A program made the position numbers and the translations under genes. 64,000 bases of DNA, from NCBI RefSeq assembly GCF_015529805.1, contig NZ_CP064654.1, forward strand, positions 1,364,001-1,428,000. The letters run 5' to 3'. Shown one piece after another: positions 8,966 through 17,504 of this stretch; positions within the stretch are counted from its first letter, which is position 1; every line of letters begins with the position of its first letter. The notes beneath the pieces are model-generated. The model saw only the letters and a list, made by a program, of their open reading frames with translations. It was not told where the DNA came from and did no database searches. Source of the DNA: Qipengyuania soli (lineage in GTDB: Bacteria; Pseudomonadota; Alphaproteobacteria; Sphingomonadales; Sphingomonadaceae).

Positions 8966-10831
8966 TTACCAACCGCTCGGCTTGCCCTTGTTCTGCTCGT
9001 CGAGCCACTTCTTGAGCGGAGCGAAGTATTCCATCATCGCCTTGCCGCTCATCTGGCGCTCGCCGGTGAATGCCTCCAGCGCATCGGGCCAAGGCTTGCT
9101 TGCGCCCATTTCGAGCATCGCCTTGAGGTTCTTGCCGACTTCCTTGTTGCCGTAGAACGAACAGCGGTGAAGCGGCCCCTTCCAGCCGGCCTGGTCACAA
9201 GCGGCCTTGTAGAACTGGAACTGTAGCAGGCGCGCAAGGAAGTAGCGCGTGTAGCTGACATTGCCAGGGATGTGGTACTTGGCACCCGCATCGAATGCGT
9301 CGGCAGGCCGCTCGACCGGCGGAGTGATGCCTTGGTACTGCAGCTTCAGACCGTGCCACGCGGTGTTGTATTCGGCAGGGGTGATCGAGCCGTCGAACAC
9401 GCCCCAGCGCCAGCGGTCAACCAGCAGGCCGAAGGGCAGGAACGCGACCTTGTCCATCGCCTGACGAAGCAGCAGGCCGATATCCTTGTCCGCGCTCGGC
9501 ACGTCCTTGCGGTCGAGCATGCCGATCTGGACGAGGTATTCTGGCGTGATCGAAAGCGCGATGGTGTCGCCGATTGCCTCGTGGAAGCCGTCATTGGCAC
9601 CGTTCAGATAGAGGAACGGCTGCTCGTTGTAGGCGCGCTGGTAGTAGTTGTGGCCGAGCTCGTGGTGGATGGTCACGAAGTCGTCGGCATTGGGCTTGAT
9701 GCACATCTTGATGCGCAGATCGTCGACATTGTCGATGTCCCAGGCCGATGCGTGGCAGACCACTTCGCGGTCGGCGGGCTTGGTAAATTGGCTGCGGGTC
9801 CAGAACGTGTCCGGCAGCGGCGCGAAACCGAGCGAGGAGAAGAAGCCCTCACCCGCCTTGACCATGTCGATCTCGTTCATGCCCTTCTTGGCGATTAGGT
9901 CGGAGATGTCGTATCCGACGTCGCCTGCGCCCTTGGGTGCGACGAGCGGGTAGATATTGCCCCATTCCTGCGCCCACATGTTGCCGAGCAGGTCAGCGCG
10001 GATCGGGCCGGTCTTGGGCTGGACCTTGTCGCCGTACTTCTCGTTGAGCTTCCAGCGGACGTAGGTGTGCAGCGCCAAGTAGAGCGGCTTCACTTCCTGC
10101 CACATACGCTCCGTCTCGGCGGCAAACTGTTCGGGAGTCATGTCGTAGCCGGAACGCCACATGGCACCCACGTCGGAGAAGCCGAGTTCCTTGGCCCCCG
10201 CGTTCGAAAGTCCCACTAGCTCCTGGTACTCGCCCTTCATCGGCGCACCGACATTGGTGTGCCAGCTGGCCCACATCTCCGCGTACTCCGCAGGTGTGTG
10301 ATTGAGGTTGCCCATCTCGGCCTCGATATCCGACCCGTTGATCGGCTTGCCGTTGAGCGTGCCCTTGCCCGCACCATATTTCGCGCCGAGGCCGACGGCG
10401 AGCTGGGCAGCACGCTCTGCGGCACCCTCGGTAGTGGGAGCGGGAAGATTGATTGCGGTGCGCAGGATGTTGAGCTTGCGCTCGACGTCGGGATCAAGCC
10501 CCTTCACTTCGGCAAACTTGGCCGCTTCGAGGGCATAGTCGACCGACTTTGCCGCGACCCTGCCGCCGATATCGGCTGCAAGCGCGTTTGTATCGTCGGT
10601 GATGTAAGTGGCGTTGATCCAGTCGATGCGTGCCTGTTCGACGATCAGCCTGCCCTGTTCCTTTTCGACCATCGCCACCCAGTCGGCGGCACCTTGCGGC
10701 GTCAGCGGGTATTGGTCGGCGGATGCGGCGGCGGGCGCCAGCGGCGCGCTCTCGACCGGCTCCGCATTGGCAGTTGTACAGGCGGCGAGCGAAATGGCGA
10801 GCGCGGACAGCGCGACGGGGGCGATTTTCAT
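8966..10831 (-). CDS. M2-family peptidyl-dipeptidase (ACE-like) lipoprotein
   Basis: Zinc metallopeptidase of the angiotensin-converting-enzyme family, which removes C-terminal dipeptides; 621 residues. The N-terminus is a lipoprotein signal ending LAAC, followed by a low-complexity linker, so it should be membrane-anchored in the periplasm. The zinc site HELGH is at residues 390-394 and the downstream glutamate lies in FHEAIGD. Start ATG at 10831 has GAGAGG six bases upstream; a second ATG two codons earlier is too close to that Shine-Dalgarno. Likely supplies peptides to the cell, like the DPP-type enzyme at 19.4-21.6 kb. Confidence 0.93.
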   Translation of the reverse strand: MKIAPVALSALAISLAACTTANAEPVESAPLAPAAASADQYPLTPQGAADWVAMVEKEQGRLIVEQARIDWINATYITDDTNALAADIGGRVAAKSVDYALEAAKFAEVKGLDPDVERKLNILRTAINLPAPTTEGAAERAAQLAVGLGAKYGAGKGTLNGKPINGSDIEAEMGNLNHTPAEYAEMWASWHTNVGAPMKGEYQELVGLSNAGAKELGFSDVGAMWRSGYDMTPEQFAAETERMWQEVKPLYLALHTYVRWKLNEKYGDKVQPKTGPIRADLLGNMWAQEWGNIYPLVAPKGAGDVGYDISDLIAKKGMNEIDMVKAGEGFFSSLGFAPLPDTFWTRSQFTKPADREVVCHASAWDIDNVDDLRIKMCIKPNADDFVTIHHELGHNYYQRAYNEQPFLYLNGANDGFHEAIGDTIALSITPEYLVQIGMLDRKDVPSADKDIGLLLRQAMDKVAFLPFGLLVDRWRWGVFDGSITPAEYNTAWHGLKLQYQGITPPVERPADAFDAGAKYHIPGNVSYTRYFLARLLQFQFYKAACDQAGWKGPLHRCSFYGNKEVGKNLKAMLEMGASKPWPDALEAFTGERQMSGKAMMEYFAPLKKWLDEQNKGKPSGW

Positions 10832-10902
10832 TGTCATCCTCTCGGGTGGAAATCTGCGACTGGTTTCATTGGCTACCGGATTGCACCTGCAGCCAAGCTT
10901 AA

Positions 10903-11421
10903 TCAAGCGGTGCGGCGCGATTTCCGGTCGAGGGCGAGCGCCAGGAGGATAGCCAAGGTCGCGATGATCCACGCGGCCATCTTGATTGGCCTCACCGTCG
11001 CAGCAAGTCCCGCAAGCACATCGTCGCCTTCAAATTGGACGAGCTGCACGAACTGCGCCACCGTTTCAGTGTAGTCGGTGGCGAGGAAGAGGAAGCCTGC
11101 CATGAGCGAGACCATGCCCAGAGAGCGGACCCGAGACGTGGAGGAGGTCATGAAGTGCCTTCCCCCGAGCATGCAGCCAACGCCGTACACGCCGATCAAG
11201 ACGAGGTCCCCAATCATCGCGATCGCCGCCTGGTTCCATAGTCCGGCCAGGCGCCATGCGTTCTGGATCCGATCGACTTCTGCCGCCGTCGCGGCGGCCT
11301 GATGATCGGCGATGCCCCCCGGCACTTCGGTCAGGACAAGCGGCAGGCTCAATGCGATCACAATGGCGAACAGGACCAGTCCGCCGATCCAGGTCCAGAG
11401 AAAGGCGCGCTTGAGTGTCAT
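10903..11421 (-). CDS. Four-helix membrane protein of unknown function
   Basis: Not recognised. 172 residues with an N-terminal hydrophobic helix (LWTWIGGLVLFAIVIALSLPLVL), a helix around IAMIGDLVLIGVYGVGCML, a third LGMVSLMAGFLFLA, and a last one near the C-terminus (AAWIIATLAILLALAL) ending in a basic tail. Start ATG 11421 overlaps the stop of the hydrolase gene (ATGA). It is the last gene of the five-gene overlapping cluster that begins at 13709, so its job is probably linked to that unit. Confidence 0.8.
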   Translation of the reverse strand: MTLKRAFLWTWIGGLVLFAIVIALSLPLVLTEVPGGIADHQAAATAAEVDRIQNAWRLAGLWNQAAIAMIGDLVLIGVYGVGCMLGGRHFMTSSTSRVRSLGMVSLMAGFLFLATDYTETVAQFVQLVQFEGDDVLAGLAATVRPIKMAAWIIATLAILLALALDRKSRRTA

Positions 11422-12173
11422 GCGGTGTCTCCCAGCCAATCGGCAATCGCCTGTCCCATTTCCGGCTTGGTGCAGCTGCTCATGTGATTGCCCGGTACTT
11501 CGACGAATGTGGCATCGGGAAGGAGCGCGGCCAGTTCGGACGCCGAGCCATTGTCCCGGTCTTCCTCGCCGCAGACCACCAGCGCGGGTACGGTGATGTT
11601 GTCGAGCATGGCAAGGTCGAGGTCCGGCATGGTGTCGAGCAACATGCGTGCAGCGACCCGGTCGACGCCCTGCGACTTCAGGAACATCTTGGAGAAATAG
11701 GCCGGATCGCCCTGTTCGATGCTGTCGAATTCATCGATAACCCTGCGGAAAAAGCCCGCGCGCTTCTGCCACTCGCCGAGCCCCGCGGTCCCCATGCCAC
11801 CGATGACGACGCGAGCAGGTTCGAGGAAGTCCTTGGCCGTGGCATGGAGCGTCGTGCGAGCACCGAGCGAAAAGCCGCCAAGGTCGTAGTCCTGCAATCC
11901 CAGATGCTCGACCAATGCCACGACATCACGCACCAAGACGTTTTGCGGATAGGCGGCCGGATCGGTCGGCACCTCGCTCTCCCCGTGCACCCGGAAATCC
12001 AGCATCAGCACTTCAAAGCCGCGCGCCGCGATGGTCTCGTGGTGCCCCCACTTGATCCAGTTCATCTCCGAACTCGAGAACAGGCCGTGGAGCAGGACGA
12101 ATGGCCTGCCTGCCCCGTGACGATGCAGGGCAAGTTCGACTCCGTCGAAACTGGCGAAGCGCTCGGTTCTCAT
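11418..12173 (-). CDS. Alpha/beta hydrolase (YbfF/esterase-like)
   Basis: 251-residue alpha/beta hydrolase. HGLFSSSEMNW forms the oxyanion region, GGFSLGA carries the nucleophile Ser102, and VVCGEEDRDNG and VPGNHMSSC supply the acid and base. It resembles short-chain acyl esterases. It overlaps genes on both sides by 4 bases (ATGA), in the cluster with the GFA and isomerase genes, suggesting action on a (thio)ester made or used by them; that link is inference. Confidence 0.88.
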   Translation of the reverse strand: MRTERFASFDGVELALHRHGAGRPFVLLHGLFSSSEMNWIKWGHHETIAARGFEVLMLDFRVHGESEVPTDPAAYPQNVLVRDVVALVEHLGLQDYDLGGFSLGARTTLHATAKDFLEPARVVIGGMGTAGLGEWQKRAGFFRRVIDEFDSIEQGDPAYFSKMFLKSQGVDRVAARMLLDTMPDLDLAMLDNITVPALVVCGEEDRDNGSASELAALLPDATFVEVPGNHMSSCTKPEMGQAIADWLGDTA

Positions 12174-12619
12174 TCGGGAACCTCAAGACCTGCCTGGTGC
12201 CAGCGGTCGGCGACACTCTTGGTGTCTTCGCTGCGTTGCCGGGGGAGCGCACGAAGGTCGATCCATGCCTCGTGCAGGCTCTCGGCTCCGGCATGGGCAA
12301 TCGGCACGAAATCGGAGGGATCGTCGAAGCTGCCGACCGTCAAATCCTGGCCCGTCCCGTCCTTGAAGCGGAAGCCCAGCGGCGTGCCGCAATGCTTGCA
12401 GAACGGGCGCTGTGCGATCGGACTGCTGTCGTACCAATCTGGTTGGCTTTCCCAAGTCAGGTGATCGTCTTCGACCTGCACGAAGGCCGCCGCGAAGCCG
12501 CCGGTCGCCTTCTGGCACATGCGGCAATGGCAGAGGTAGGCCTCGGCACCCTCGACATCGACTCTGTACCGGACGCGGCCGCACTGGCAGCCGCCTTCCT
12601 TCACACCTGAATAACTCAT
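12170..12619 (-). CDS. GFA-family protein (second of a tandem pair)
   Basis: Glutathione-dependent formaldehyde-activating (GFA, PF04828) fold, 149 residues. All cysteines of the two zinc sites are present: CxC at 11/13, CHCxxC at 30/32/35, CxxC at 74/77. Start MSYSGVKEGGCQC at 12619; the frame is open 235 codons further but that part is antisense shadow of the next two genes. Overlaps the neighbouring GFA gene and the hydrolase by ATGA. The family is broader than formaldehyde chemistry, so the substrate is unknown. Confidence 0.88.
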   Translation of the reverse strand: MSYSGVKEGGCQCGRVRYRVDVEGAEAYLCHCRMCQKATGGFAAAFVQVEDDHLTWESQPDWYDSSPIAQRPFCKHCGTPLGFRFKDGTGQDLTVGSFDDPSDFVPIAHAGAESLHEAWIDLRALPRQRSEDTKSVADRWHQAGLEVPE

Positions 12620-13065
12620 GCTATCCCCACGAACTTGATCCAGTCCTCGCTGCTGCGCGGCTGTTCTTCCATTACCCTGGCATCGGCTGGCAGGCCGATC
12701 CACGGCTGCTTGCTCTTCACCCAGACATGCGCGGCAGGTGTGAATGAAGCGCTCAAATCGAGTGTTCCGCAGCGCAAACTGGCCATCCCTTCGCGACTGT
12801 CGTTCACTGCGTAGATCCGCGACTTGCACCGGACACAGCCGAAAATGCGCGAATGCGCTCCACTGGGCTGGTCGTATTCTCCGACATCGAGTTCGCCGGA
12901 GATCTCCAGATCGCCGAGTGCGAACAGCATGTGTTCGCTGAAGGCCGAGCCGGTGCGGCTCTGGCAGTCGGTGCAATGGCAGGCGTAGGGGTTGAGCCGG
13001 AAACCTTCGCGCAAAGTGTAGCGCACCGATCCGCAAAGGCACCCGCCGGTCACTTCGCCTTTCAT
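12616..13065 (-). CDS. GFA-family protein (first of a tandem pair)
   Basis: GFA-fold protein, also 149 residues when started at the ATG 13065 that overlaps the isomerase stop (ATGA). Cysteine set C9/C11, C29/C31/C34, C77/C80 is complete. Identity with its downstream neighbour is confined to the zinc motifs, so this is an old duplication or independent recruitment rather than a recent copy. Zinc-dependent glutathione adduct handling is the family's proposed role. Confidence 0.88.
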   Translation of the reverse strand: MKGEVTGGCLCGSVRYTLREGFRLNPYACHCTDCQSRTGSAFSEHMLFALGDLEISGELDVGEYDQPSGAHSRIFGCVRCKSRIYAVNDSREGMASLRCGTLDLSASFTPAAHVWVKSKQPWIGLPADARVMEEQPRSSEDWIKFVGIA

Positions 13066-13709
13066 CGCCTTGCCAGACCTCTCTGCTCCATGCGCCATTT
13101 GACCATGTCGATACGATCCTGTCCGAAGAACGGCTCCCCCTCGAAGACAAGGGTCGGTACGCCCCAGTGACCTGCCGCTTCGAGCGCGGCCTGGTTGGCC
13201 GCGATTTCCGCATCGAGCGCCTCGGCCTCGCTCGCGACCTCGACTTCGATTTCGGTCGCATCGAGACCGGCACGCTCCAAAGCCGTCGCAAGATGGTCAC
13301 CCTCGTGCCAGTTCTCTTGCCCACCCCATATCATCCGCCCGGCCTCGGCTGCGAATACGAGCCCCTTGCCCCGCCTCGCTGCCGCCTGCCCCATCCGCGT
13401 GACACGACGGATGTAAGGCTGCTCGGCTGCAATTTCCCGCGTCATCACGTTCTGAATGATTGGATCGGGTCGCGGCGCACCGAAGGGGATGCTGTGGAAC
13501 TGCGCCACACGGATCATGTCGCGCATGGTGTAACCGAGCCAGTTGGGATGATTGCGCTCGAAGAAATCGGGCTGGCGCACTGCTAGCGGATAGACCGGAC
13601 GCAGCGCGATATCGACGTCATATTCCTCCGACATGGCACGGTACCTGCCGCTCGAAAGGTAGCTGTAGGGCGATCGGAAGCTGAAAAAGAGATCGGCAGT
13701 GAGCGTCAT
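13062..13709 (-). CDS. 2-hydroxychromene-2-carboxylate isomerase (DsbA/GST-kappa fold)
   Basis: 215-residue thioredoxin-fold isomerase. The N-terminal FFSFRSPYSYL carries the serine that replaces the DsbA cysteine pair; WGVPTLVFEGEPFFGQDR is the family's cis-Pro and C-terminal signature. Such enzymes use glutathione to isomerise ring-cleavage products in naphthalene-type pathways. A strong Shine-Dalgarno GGGAGG precedes the ATG. It is the promoter-proximal gene of the five-gene minus-strand cluster and faces the marR operator 48 bases away. No ring-hydroxylating or ring-cleaving gene is adjacent, so a general electrophile-detoxifying role is more likely than aromatic catabolism. Confidence 0.88.
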   Translation of the reverse strand: MTLTADLFFSFRSPYSYLSSGRYRAMSEEYDVDIALRPVYPLAVRQPDFFERNHPNWLGYTMRDMIRVAQFHSIPFGAPRPDPIIQNVMTREIAAEQPYIRRVTRMGQAAARRGKGLVFAAEAGRMIWGGQENWHEGDHLATALERAGLDATEIEVEVASEAEALDAEIAANQAALEAAGHWGVPTLVFEGEPFFGQDRIDMVKWRMEQRGLARR

Positions 13710-13748
13710 CGAGTCCTCCCTCGTGCATTCGTATCGCCGCGTGAAGTC

Positions 13749-13777
13749 TTGCTTGCAATAGTAAGCATGCTTATTAT
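13749..13777 (+). promoter_or_regulatory. marR promoter with embedded MarR-type operator
   Basis: TTGCTT (13749-13754), a 17-base spacer and TATTAT (13772-13777) form a good sigma-70 promoter. The spacer and -10 box are a 20-bp near-perfect palindrome, ATAGTAAGCATGCTTATTAT (13758-13777, one mismatched pair), the kind of site MarR dimers bind. On the other strand the same palindrome holds a perfect TATAAT (13778-13773). Predicted start of transcription is about 4 bases before the marR ATG, and no Shine-Dalgarno is present, so the marR message may be leaderless. Confidence 0.75.
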
Positions 13778-13787
13778 ATGCGCCGCT

Positions 13788-14234
13788 ATGGAAACCAATC
13801 TCGGATATCTTCTTTCTGACAGCGGTCGATTGCTGCGCAAGACATTCGACGAACGTGTGCGGAGCCTCGGCCTGACTGCCGTGCAGGCGCGCTTACTGCT
13901 CAGCCTGTTCAAATTTCCCGACAACAACCAGGCCTTCTATGCCGAACGGATCGAGGTCGAGCCGATCACACTCACCCGTCTCGTAGACCGCATGGAAGAA
14001 GCGGGGTGGATCGAGCGCGTGCCCGATCCGACCGATCGGCGGGCTCGCCTGCTCCACCTCACTGCGAAAAGCCGGGAAATCGTCGAGCCCTTGCGGGTTA
14101 TCGTCAACGGCCTGGTCGAGGACATGGCCGAGGGCCTTTCCAGTGGCGAGCGCGAGACGCTGGCCGAACTGCTCGAGAAAGTTTCGGCCAATCTGTCGGC
14201 CGAACGTGAATTCAAGGACGTCGCAAATGGCTGA
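13788..14234 (+). CDS. MarR-family transcriptional regulator
   Basis: 148-residue winged-helix repressor. The FAERIEVEPITLTRLVDRMEEAGWIERVPDPTDRRARLLHLT stretch (given here only as its position, about residues 50-95) is the recognition helix and wing with the DRR signature. It starts at METNLGY; upstream ATGs lie in the operator. It overlaps emrA by 8 bases and is divergent from the isomerase cluster, so it is expected to repress both sides through the palindrome at 13758-13777 until a phenolic or lipophilic ligand binds. Confidence 0.9.
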   Translation: METNLGYLLSDSGRLLRKTFDERVRSLGLTAVQARLLLSLFKFPDNNQAFYAERIEVEPITLTRLVDRMEEAGWIERVPDPTDRRARLLHLTAKSREIVEPLRVIVNGLVEDMAEGLSSGERETLAELLEKVSANLSAEREFKDVANG

Positions 14235-15309
14235 GGCCGATCCGCAGATCCAGGGTGAGACCAATACGGTCATCGTCGAGGACTATGTTGCCACCGACAA
14301 GCCCAAGCGCAAATGGGGCCGCCTGGCCCTGATGCTCAGCGTTCCCTTGGTGCTGCTAGTCGCGGGAGGCTTCTATTGGCTTTCGCTGCAGGGCCAGGTC
14401 AGCACCGACAACGCCTATATCCAGCAGGACAAGGTATCGATCAGTTCGCAAGTCGGCGGCGAGATTGTCGAGGTGATGGTCAAGGAAGGCGACAGCGTTA
14501 AGACTGGCGACCTGCTTTTCCGTATCGATCCCGAGCCCTATCGCCTCCAGATCGCGCAGGCCGATGCCGCCATCGCAACTGCGCAGGCCAATGTGACCGC
14601 GCTGTCGAATTCGGCCGACCTCTCGGGCGCAGACATTGCGGCCGCACGCGAGGACATCGCTTTTGCGCAAGCGAATTTCCGCCGCAAGGACGAGTTGTTC
14701 AACCGTGGCTTCCTGACCAAGACCGAACACGATGCGGCCCAGCACGCAGTAAACCAGGCGCGCGAGCAACTGCGCCAGGCCGAAGCGCGGCAGCAGGCCG
14801 CTGGCGCCAAGCTCGCAACCGGCTCGGCTGTCCCGGGCGAGAACCCGCAGGTCGCCACGGGCAAGGCACAGCGGGCGGTTGCCCAGCTCCAGCTACGCCG
14901 GACAGAGGTTCGCGCCCCCGCTGCTGGCCGTATCGCGCAAGCCGACCGGCTCCAGGCCGGACAACAGGTCGTCCAGGGCCTGCCTGTGCTGACGCTGGTC
15001 GCCGACGGCAGCAGCTATGTGGAAGCCAATTTCAAGGAAACCGACCTAGCCAACATGCAGGTGGGACAGCCTGCCGAAGTTGAGTTCGACGCCTATCCGG
15101 GCCTCAAGCTGAAGGGTCACGTCGCCTCGATCGGTGCAGGCACCGGTAGCGAATTCTCCGTCATCCCGGCGCAGAACGCCACGGGTAACTGGGTCAAGGT
15201 CACCCAGCGTGTTCCCGTGCGGATCGCCATCGACGAGACGAGCCCGCGCCCCCTGATCGCGGGCCTGTCGACCGAGGTTACCGTCTTCACCGACGGCAAG
15301 AAGCACTAA
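14227..15309 (+). CDS. emrA: EmrA-type HlyD-family efflux adaptor
   Basis: Periplasmic membrane-fusion protein, 360 residues. A cytoplasmic N-terminus of about 35 residues, one membrane helix (LALMLSVPLVLLVAGGFYWL), the lipoyl half-motif VSTDNAYIQQDKVSISSQV, a coiled-coil hairpin rich in Ala/Gln (about 95-190) and a barrel with VEANFKETDLANMQVGQPAEV. Start at 14227, inside the end of marR. With EmrB it would form an inner-membrane efflux pair that docks on a TolC-type channel not encoded here. Confidence 0.92.
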   Translation: MAEADPQIQGETNTVIVEDYVATDKPKRKWGRLALMLSVPLVLLVAGGFYWLSLQGQVSTDNAYIQQDKVSISSQVGGEIVEVMVKEGDSVKTGDLLFRIDPEPYRLQIAQADAAIATAQANVTALSNSADLSGADIAAAREDIAFAQANFRRKDELFNRGFLTKTEHDAAQHAVNQAREQLRQAEARQQAAGAKLATGSAVPGENPQVATGKAQRAVAQLQLRRTEVRAPAAGRIAQADRLQAGQQVVQGLPVLTLVADGSSYVEANFKETDLANMQVGQPAEVEFDAYPGLKLKGHVASIGAGTGSEFSVIPAQNATGNWVKVTQRVPVRIAIDETSPRPLIAGLSTEVTVFTDGKKH

Positions 15310-15312
15310 GCT

Positions 15313-16896
15313 ATGGCAACTCGTGCCATCCCCTCGGGATCGGGCGCACCAGCAGCCCCTGCGGCTGACGTGGCCCAACTGCCCGTCGACAATCCCGGCG
15401 TGCTGGTAATCGGGATCATGGGGGCATCGCTTCTCCAGATCCTCGACACGACCATCGCCAACGTCGCGATCCCCCACATGCGCACCAGCCTGGGCGCGAC
15501 TACCGAGACAATCACCTGGGTGTTGACGAGCTATATCGTCGCCAGCGCCGTGGCCCTGCCCATCACCGGATGGCTGTCGGACCGCATCGGCGGACGCCGG
15601 CTGTTCATCGGGTCGGTTTTCGCGTTCATCGTCACATCGATGCTGTGCGGGATCGCGCAGAACCTCGAGGAAATGGTGCTGTTCCGGGCCCTGCAGGGCA
15701 TCTCGGGCGCGTTCATCGCGCCCTTGAGCCAGGCCTTCATGCTCGACACCAACAAGCCCAGTAAACACGCTCAAATGATGGCCCTGTGGGGCATGGGCAT
15801 CATGATCGGCCCCATTCTGGGACCAGTGTTGGGTGGTTGGCTGACCGAGCAGGCAAACTGGCGCTGGGTGTTCTACGTCAACCTGCCCATCGGTATCCTG
15901 AGCCTGGCAATCCTGATGGCGTACCTGCCTCACCGGGAGATTGAAAAGCGCCCCTTCGACCTCGCCGGCTTCGCGTTCGTCGGCATCGCGCTAGCCAGTT
16001 TCCAGATGCTTCTCGATCGCGGACAGACGCTCGACTGGTACGACAGTTACGAAATCTGGATGTGGACCTTCCTGTTCATCTCGGCGACCTGGATGGCGGT
16101 AATCCACCTCAACACTGCGAAGATGCCGCTGTTCGACCGGGCACTGTTCGCCGATCGGAACTTCGCCATTGCGATGGGCTTCATGCTTGCCATCGGAGTC
16201 GTCATGTTCGCGACAATGGCCCTTCTGCCGCCCATGCTGCAGCAGCTGATGGGTTATGACGTGATCGATACCGGACTGGTGTTGATGCCGCGCGGGATCG
16301 GCGTGCTCATCTCGATGCAGTTTGCCGGAATGGCGATGCGAAGGAACTTCGATCCCCGTCCGGTTGTCGCGACCGGCTTTATCATCTGCGCAATCTCTCT
16401 GTACGAGATGGCCCAGTGGTCGTTGGGCGTTGATCGCCTTCACATCGTCGCGTCGGGTCTCGTGCAGGGGCTCGGCATGGGTCTCGTCTTCATCCCGCTC
16501 AATGTCAGCGCGTTTGGCACCCTGCCACCACGCCTGCGGACCGACGGTTCGAGCTTGCTCAATCTGTTCCGCTCGCTCGGCGCATCGGCGGGCATCTCGC
16601 TGACCACAGTCATGCTGGCGCGAAATCTGCAGACTGCCCATGCTGACATCGCATCCGAAGTGACGGGAGCTTCGGTGTCCAGCGTGATCGATGTGAGCAC
16701 GGTCGACCGCTACCAGAACCTCGGCGAAGTGGCGTTGCGCATGCTCGACCTGGAAGCCAATCGTCAGGCCGCGATGGTCGCCTATATCGACGATTTCTGG
16801 ATGATGATGTGGATCACGCTGGCGGCTGTCCCGCTTGCCTTCATAATGCGGCGACCAAAGCCGATGGGAGCACCCTTGCCTCCACCCGGCGAGTGA
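15313..16896 (+). CDS. emrB: EmrB-type DHA2 MFS drug efflux permease
   Basis: Fourteen-helix proton-coupled exporter of 527 residues. LQILDTTIANVAIPHM is the DHA2 helix-1 signature, WLSDRIGGRR the loop 2-3 motif A, and GPILGPVLGGWL the antiporter motif C. It begins 3 bases after emrA. Together marR-emrA-emrB is the canonical order of a ligand-induced multidrug or hydrophobic-acid pump. Confidence 0.94.
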   Translation: MATRAIPSGSGAPAAPAADVAQLPVDNPGVLVIGIMGASLLQILDTTIANVAIPHMRTSLGATTETITWVLTSYIVASAVALPITGWLSDRIGGRRLFIGSVFAFIVTSMLCGIAQNLEEMVLFRALQGISGAFIAPLSQAFMLDTNKPSKHAQMMALWGMGIMIGPILGPVLGGWLTEQANWRWVFYVNLPIGILSLAILMAYLPHREIEKRPFDLAGFAFVGIALASFQMLLDRGQTLDWYDSYEIWMWTFLFISATWMAVIHLNTAKMPLFDRALFADRNFAIAMGFMLAIGVVMFATMALLPPMLQQLMGYDVIDTGLVLMPRGIGVLISMQFAGMAMRRNFDPRPVVATGFIICAISLYEMAQWSLGVDRLHIVASGLVQGLGMGLVFIPLNVSAFGTLPPRLRTDGSSLLNLFRSLGASAGISLTTVMLARNLQTAHADIASEVTGASVSSVIDVSTVDRYQNLGEVALRMLDLEANRQAAMVAYIDDFWMMMWITLAAVPLAFIMRRPKPMGAPLPPPGE

Positions 16897-17466
16897 TCAG
16901 CGGAAGAAGCAGGTTACGCCGGCGGCGAGCGAGGTGATCTTACCGCCCTCGGCAAACCCCATGATCGTGCCGTAGTCTGCGGTGGTATATTCGAACTCGC
17001 CCGGCAGGGTGCTTTCGATTTCCCTGACCTGACGTTCACCCTTGAGTGCATCCATTGTTATGCCGGGGCGAATTCCGTCGCTGGTCACGACGCCTCCGCC
17101 CGTGCGCAGGAACCAGCCTGCGAACTTGCCGTCGAGATAGGCGACCTGCAACGGGCCATACTGGCTGAAGTCCATCGGGCCTGCGCCACATTCGCCATTG
17201 CTCGATTTCTCGCCCTCTGCGCCGAAGGACTTGGCCGCCAAAGCGTCCACTTCGGTTCGAGTAGCCCCGAAACGGAGGGGTATGCCGCCCTTCGCTCCTA
17301 GTCCGTTCGCATCCAACACGATCTTCGCACCCGACAAGCGGTCAGACGCGCGCTGCGCATCGGGAGAGGCAGTCTCAACCGACCCCGAGGGGGATGGCGC
17401 GGGTTCCGATTTGCCACATGCGGCAAGAGCCAGAGGCAGAGCGAGCAGGATGGCCTTTTTGTTCAT
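16897..17466 (-). CDS. Hypothetical lipoprotein
   Basis: Not recognised. 189 residues starting at MNKKAILLALPLALAACGKSE, a lipoprotein signal with Cys17 as lipidation site, followed by a Ser/Pro-rich linker and a domain with three further cysteines (GEC, near the middle, and TCFF at the end). The start is at 17466; an ATG 23 codons upstream would bury the signal. Convergent with emrB, whose stop it abuts. Probably anchored in the inner or outer membrane facing the periplasm. Confidence 0.75.
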   Translation of the reverse strand: MNKKAILLALPLALAACGKSEPAPSPSGSVETASPDAQRASDRLSGAKIVLDANGLGAKGGIPLRFGATRTEVDALAAKSFGAEGEKSSNGECGAGPMDFSQYGPLQVAYLDGKFAGWFLRTGGGVVTSDGIRPGITMDALKGERQVREIESTLPGEFEYTTADYGTIMGFAEGGKITSLAAGVTCFFR

Positions 17467-17504
17467 GCCTGCACAAGCGACGGGCGGGAAAAGCGTTCCG
17501 GGAT

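Noticed and set aside
12170-13324. 384-codon minus-strand frame taken as one protein
   Set aside because: Only its last 149 codons are a gene (GFA); the first 235 overlap the other GFA and isomerase genes out of frame.
9000-13700. Genomic island
   Set aside because: Base composition and codon use are like the rest, and genes are packed as in the core; only the ORF at 53.2 kb and the OMP upstream region stand out by composition.
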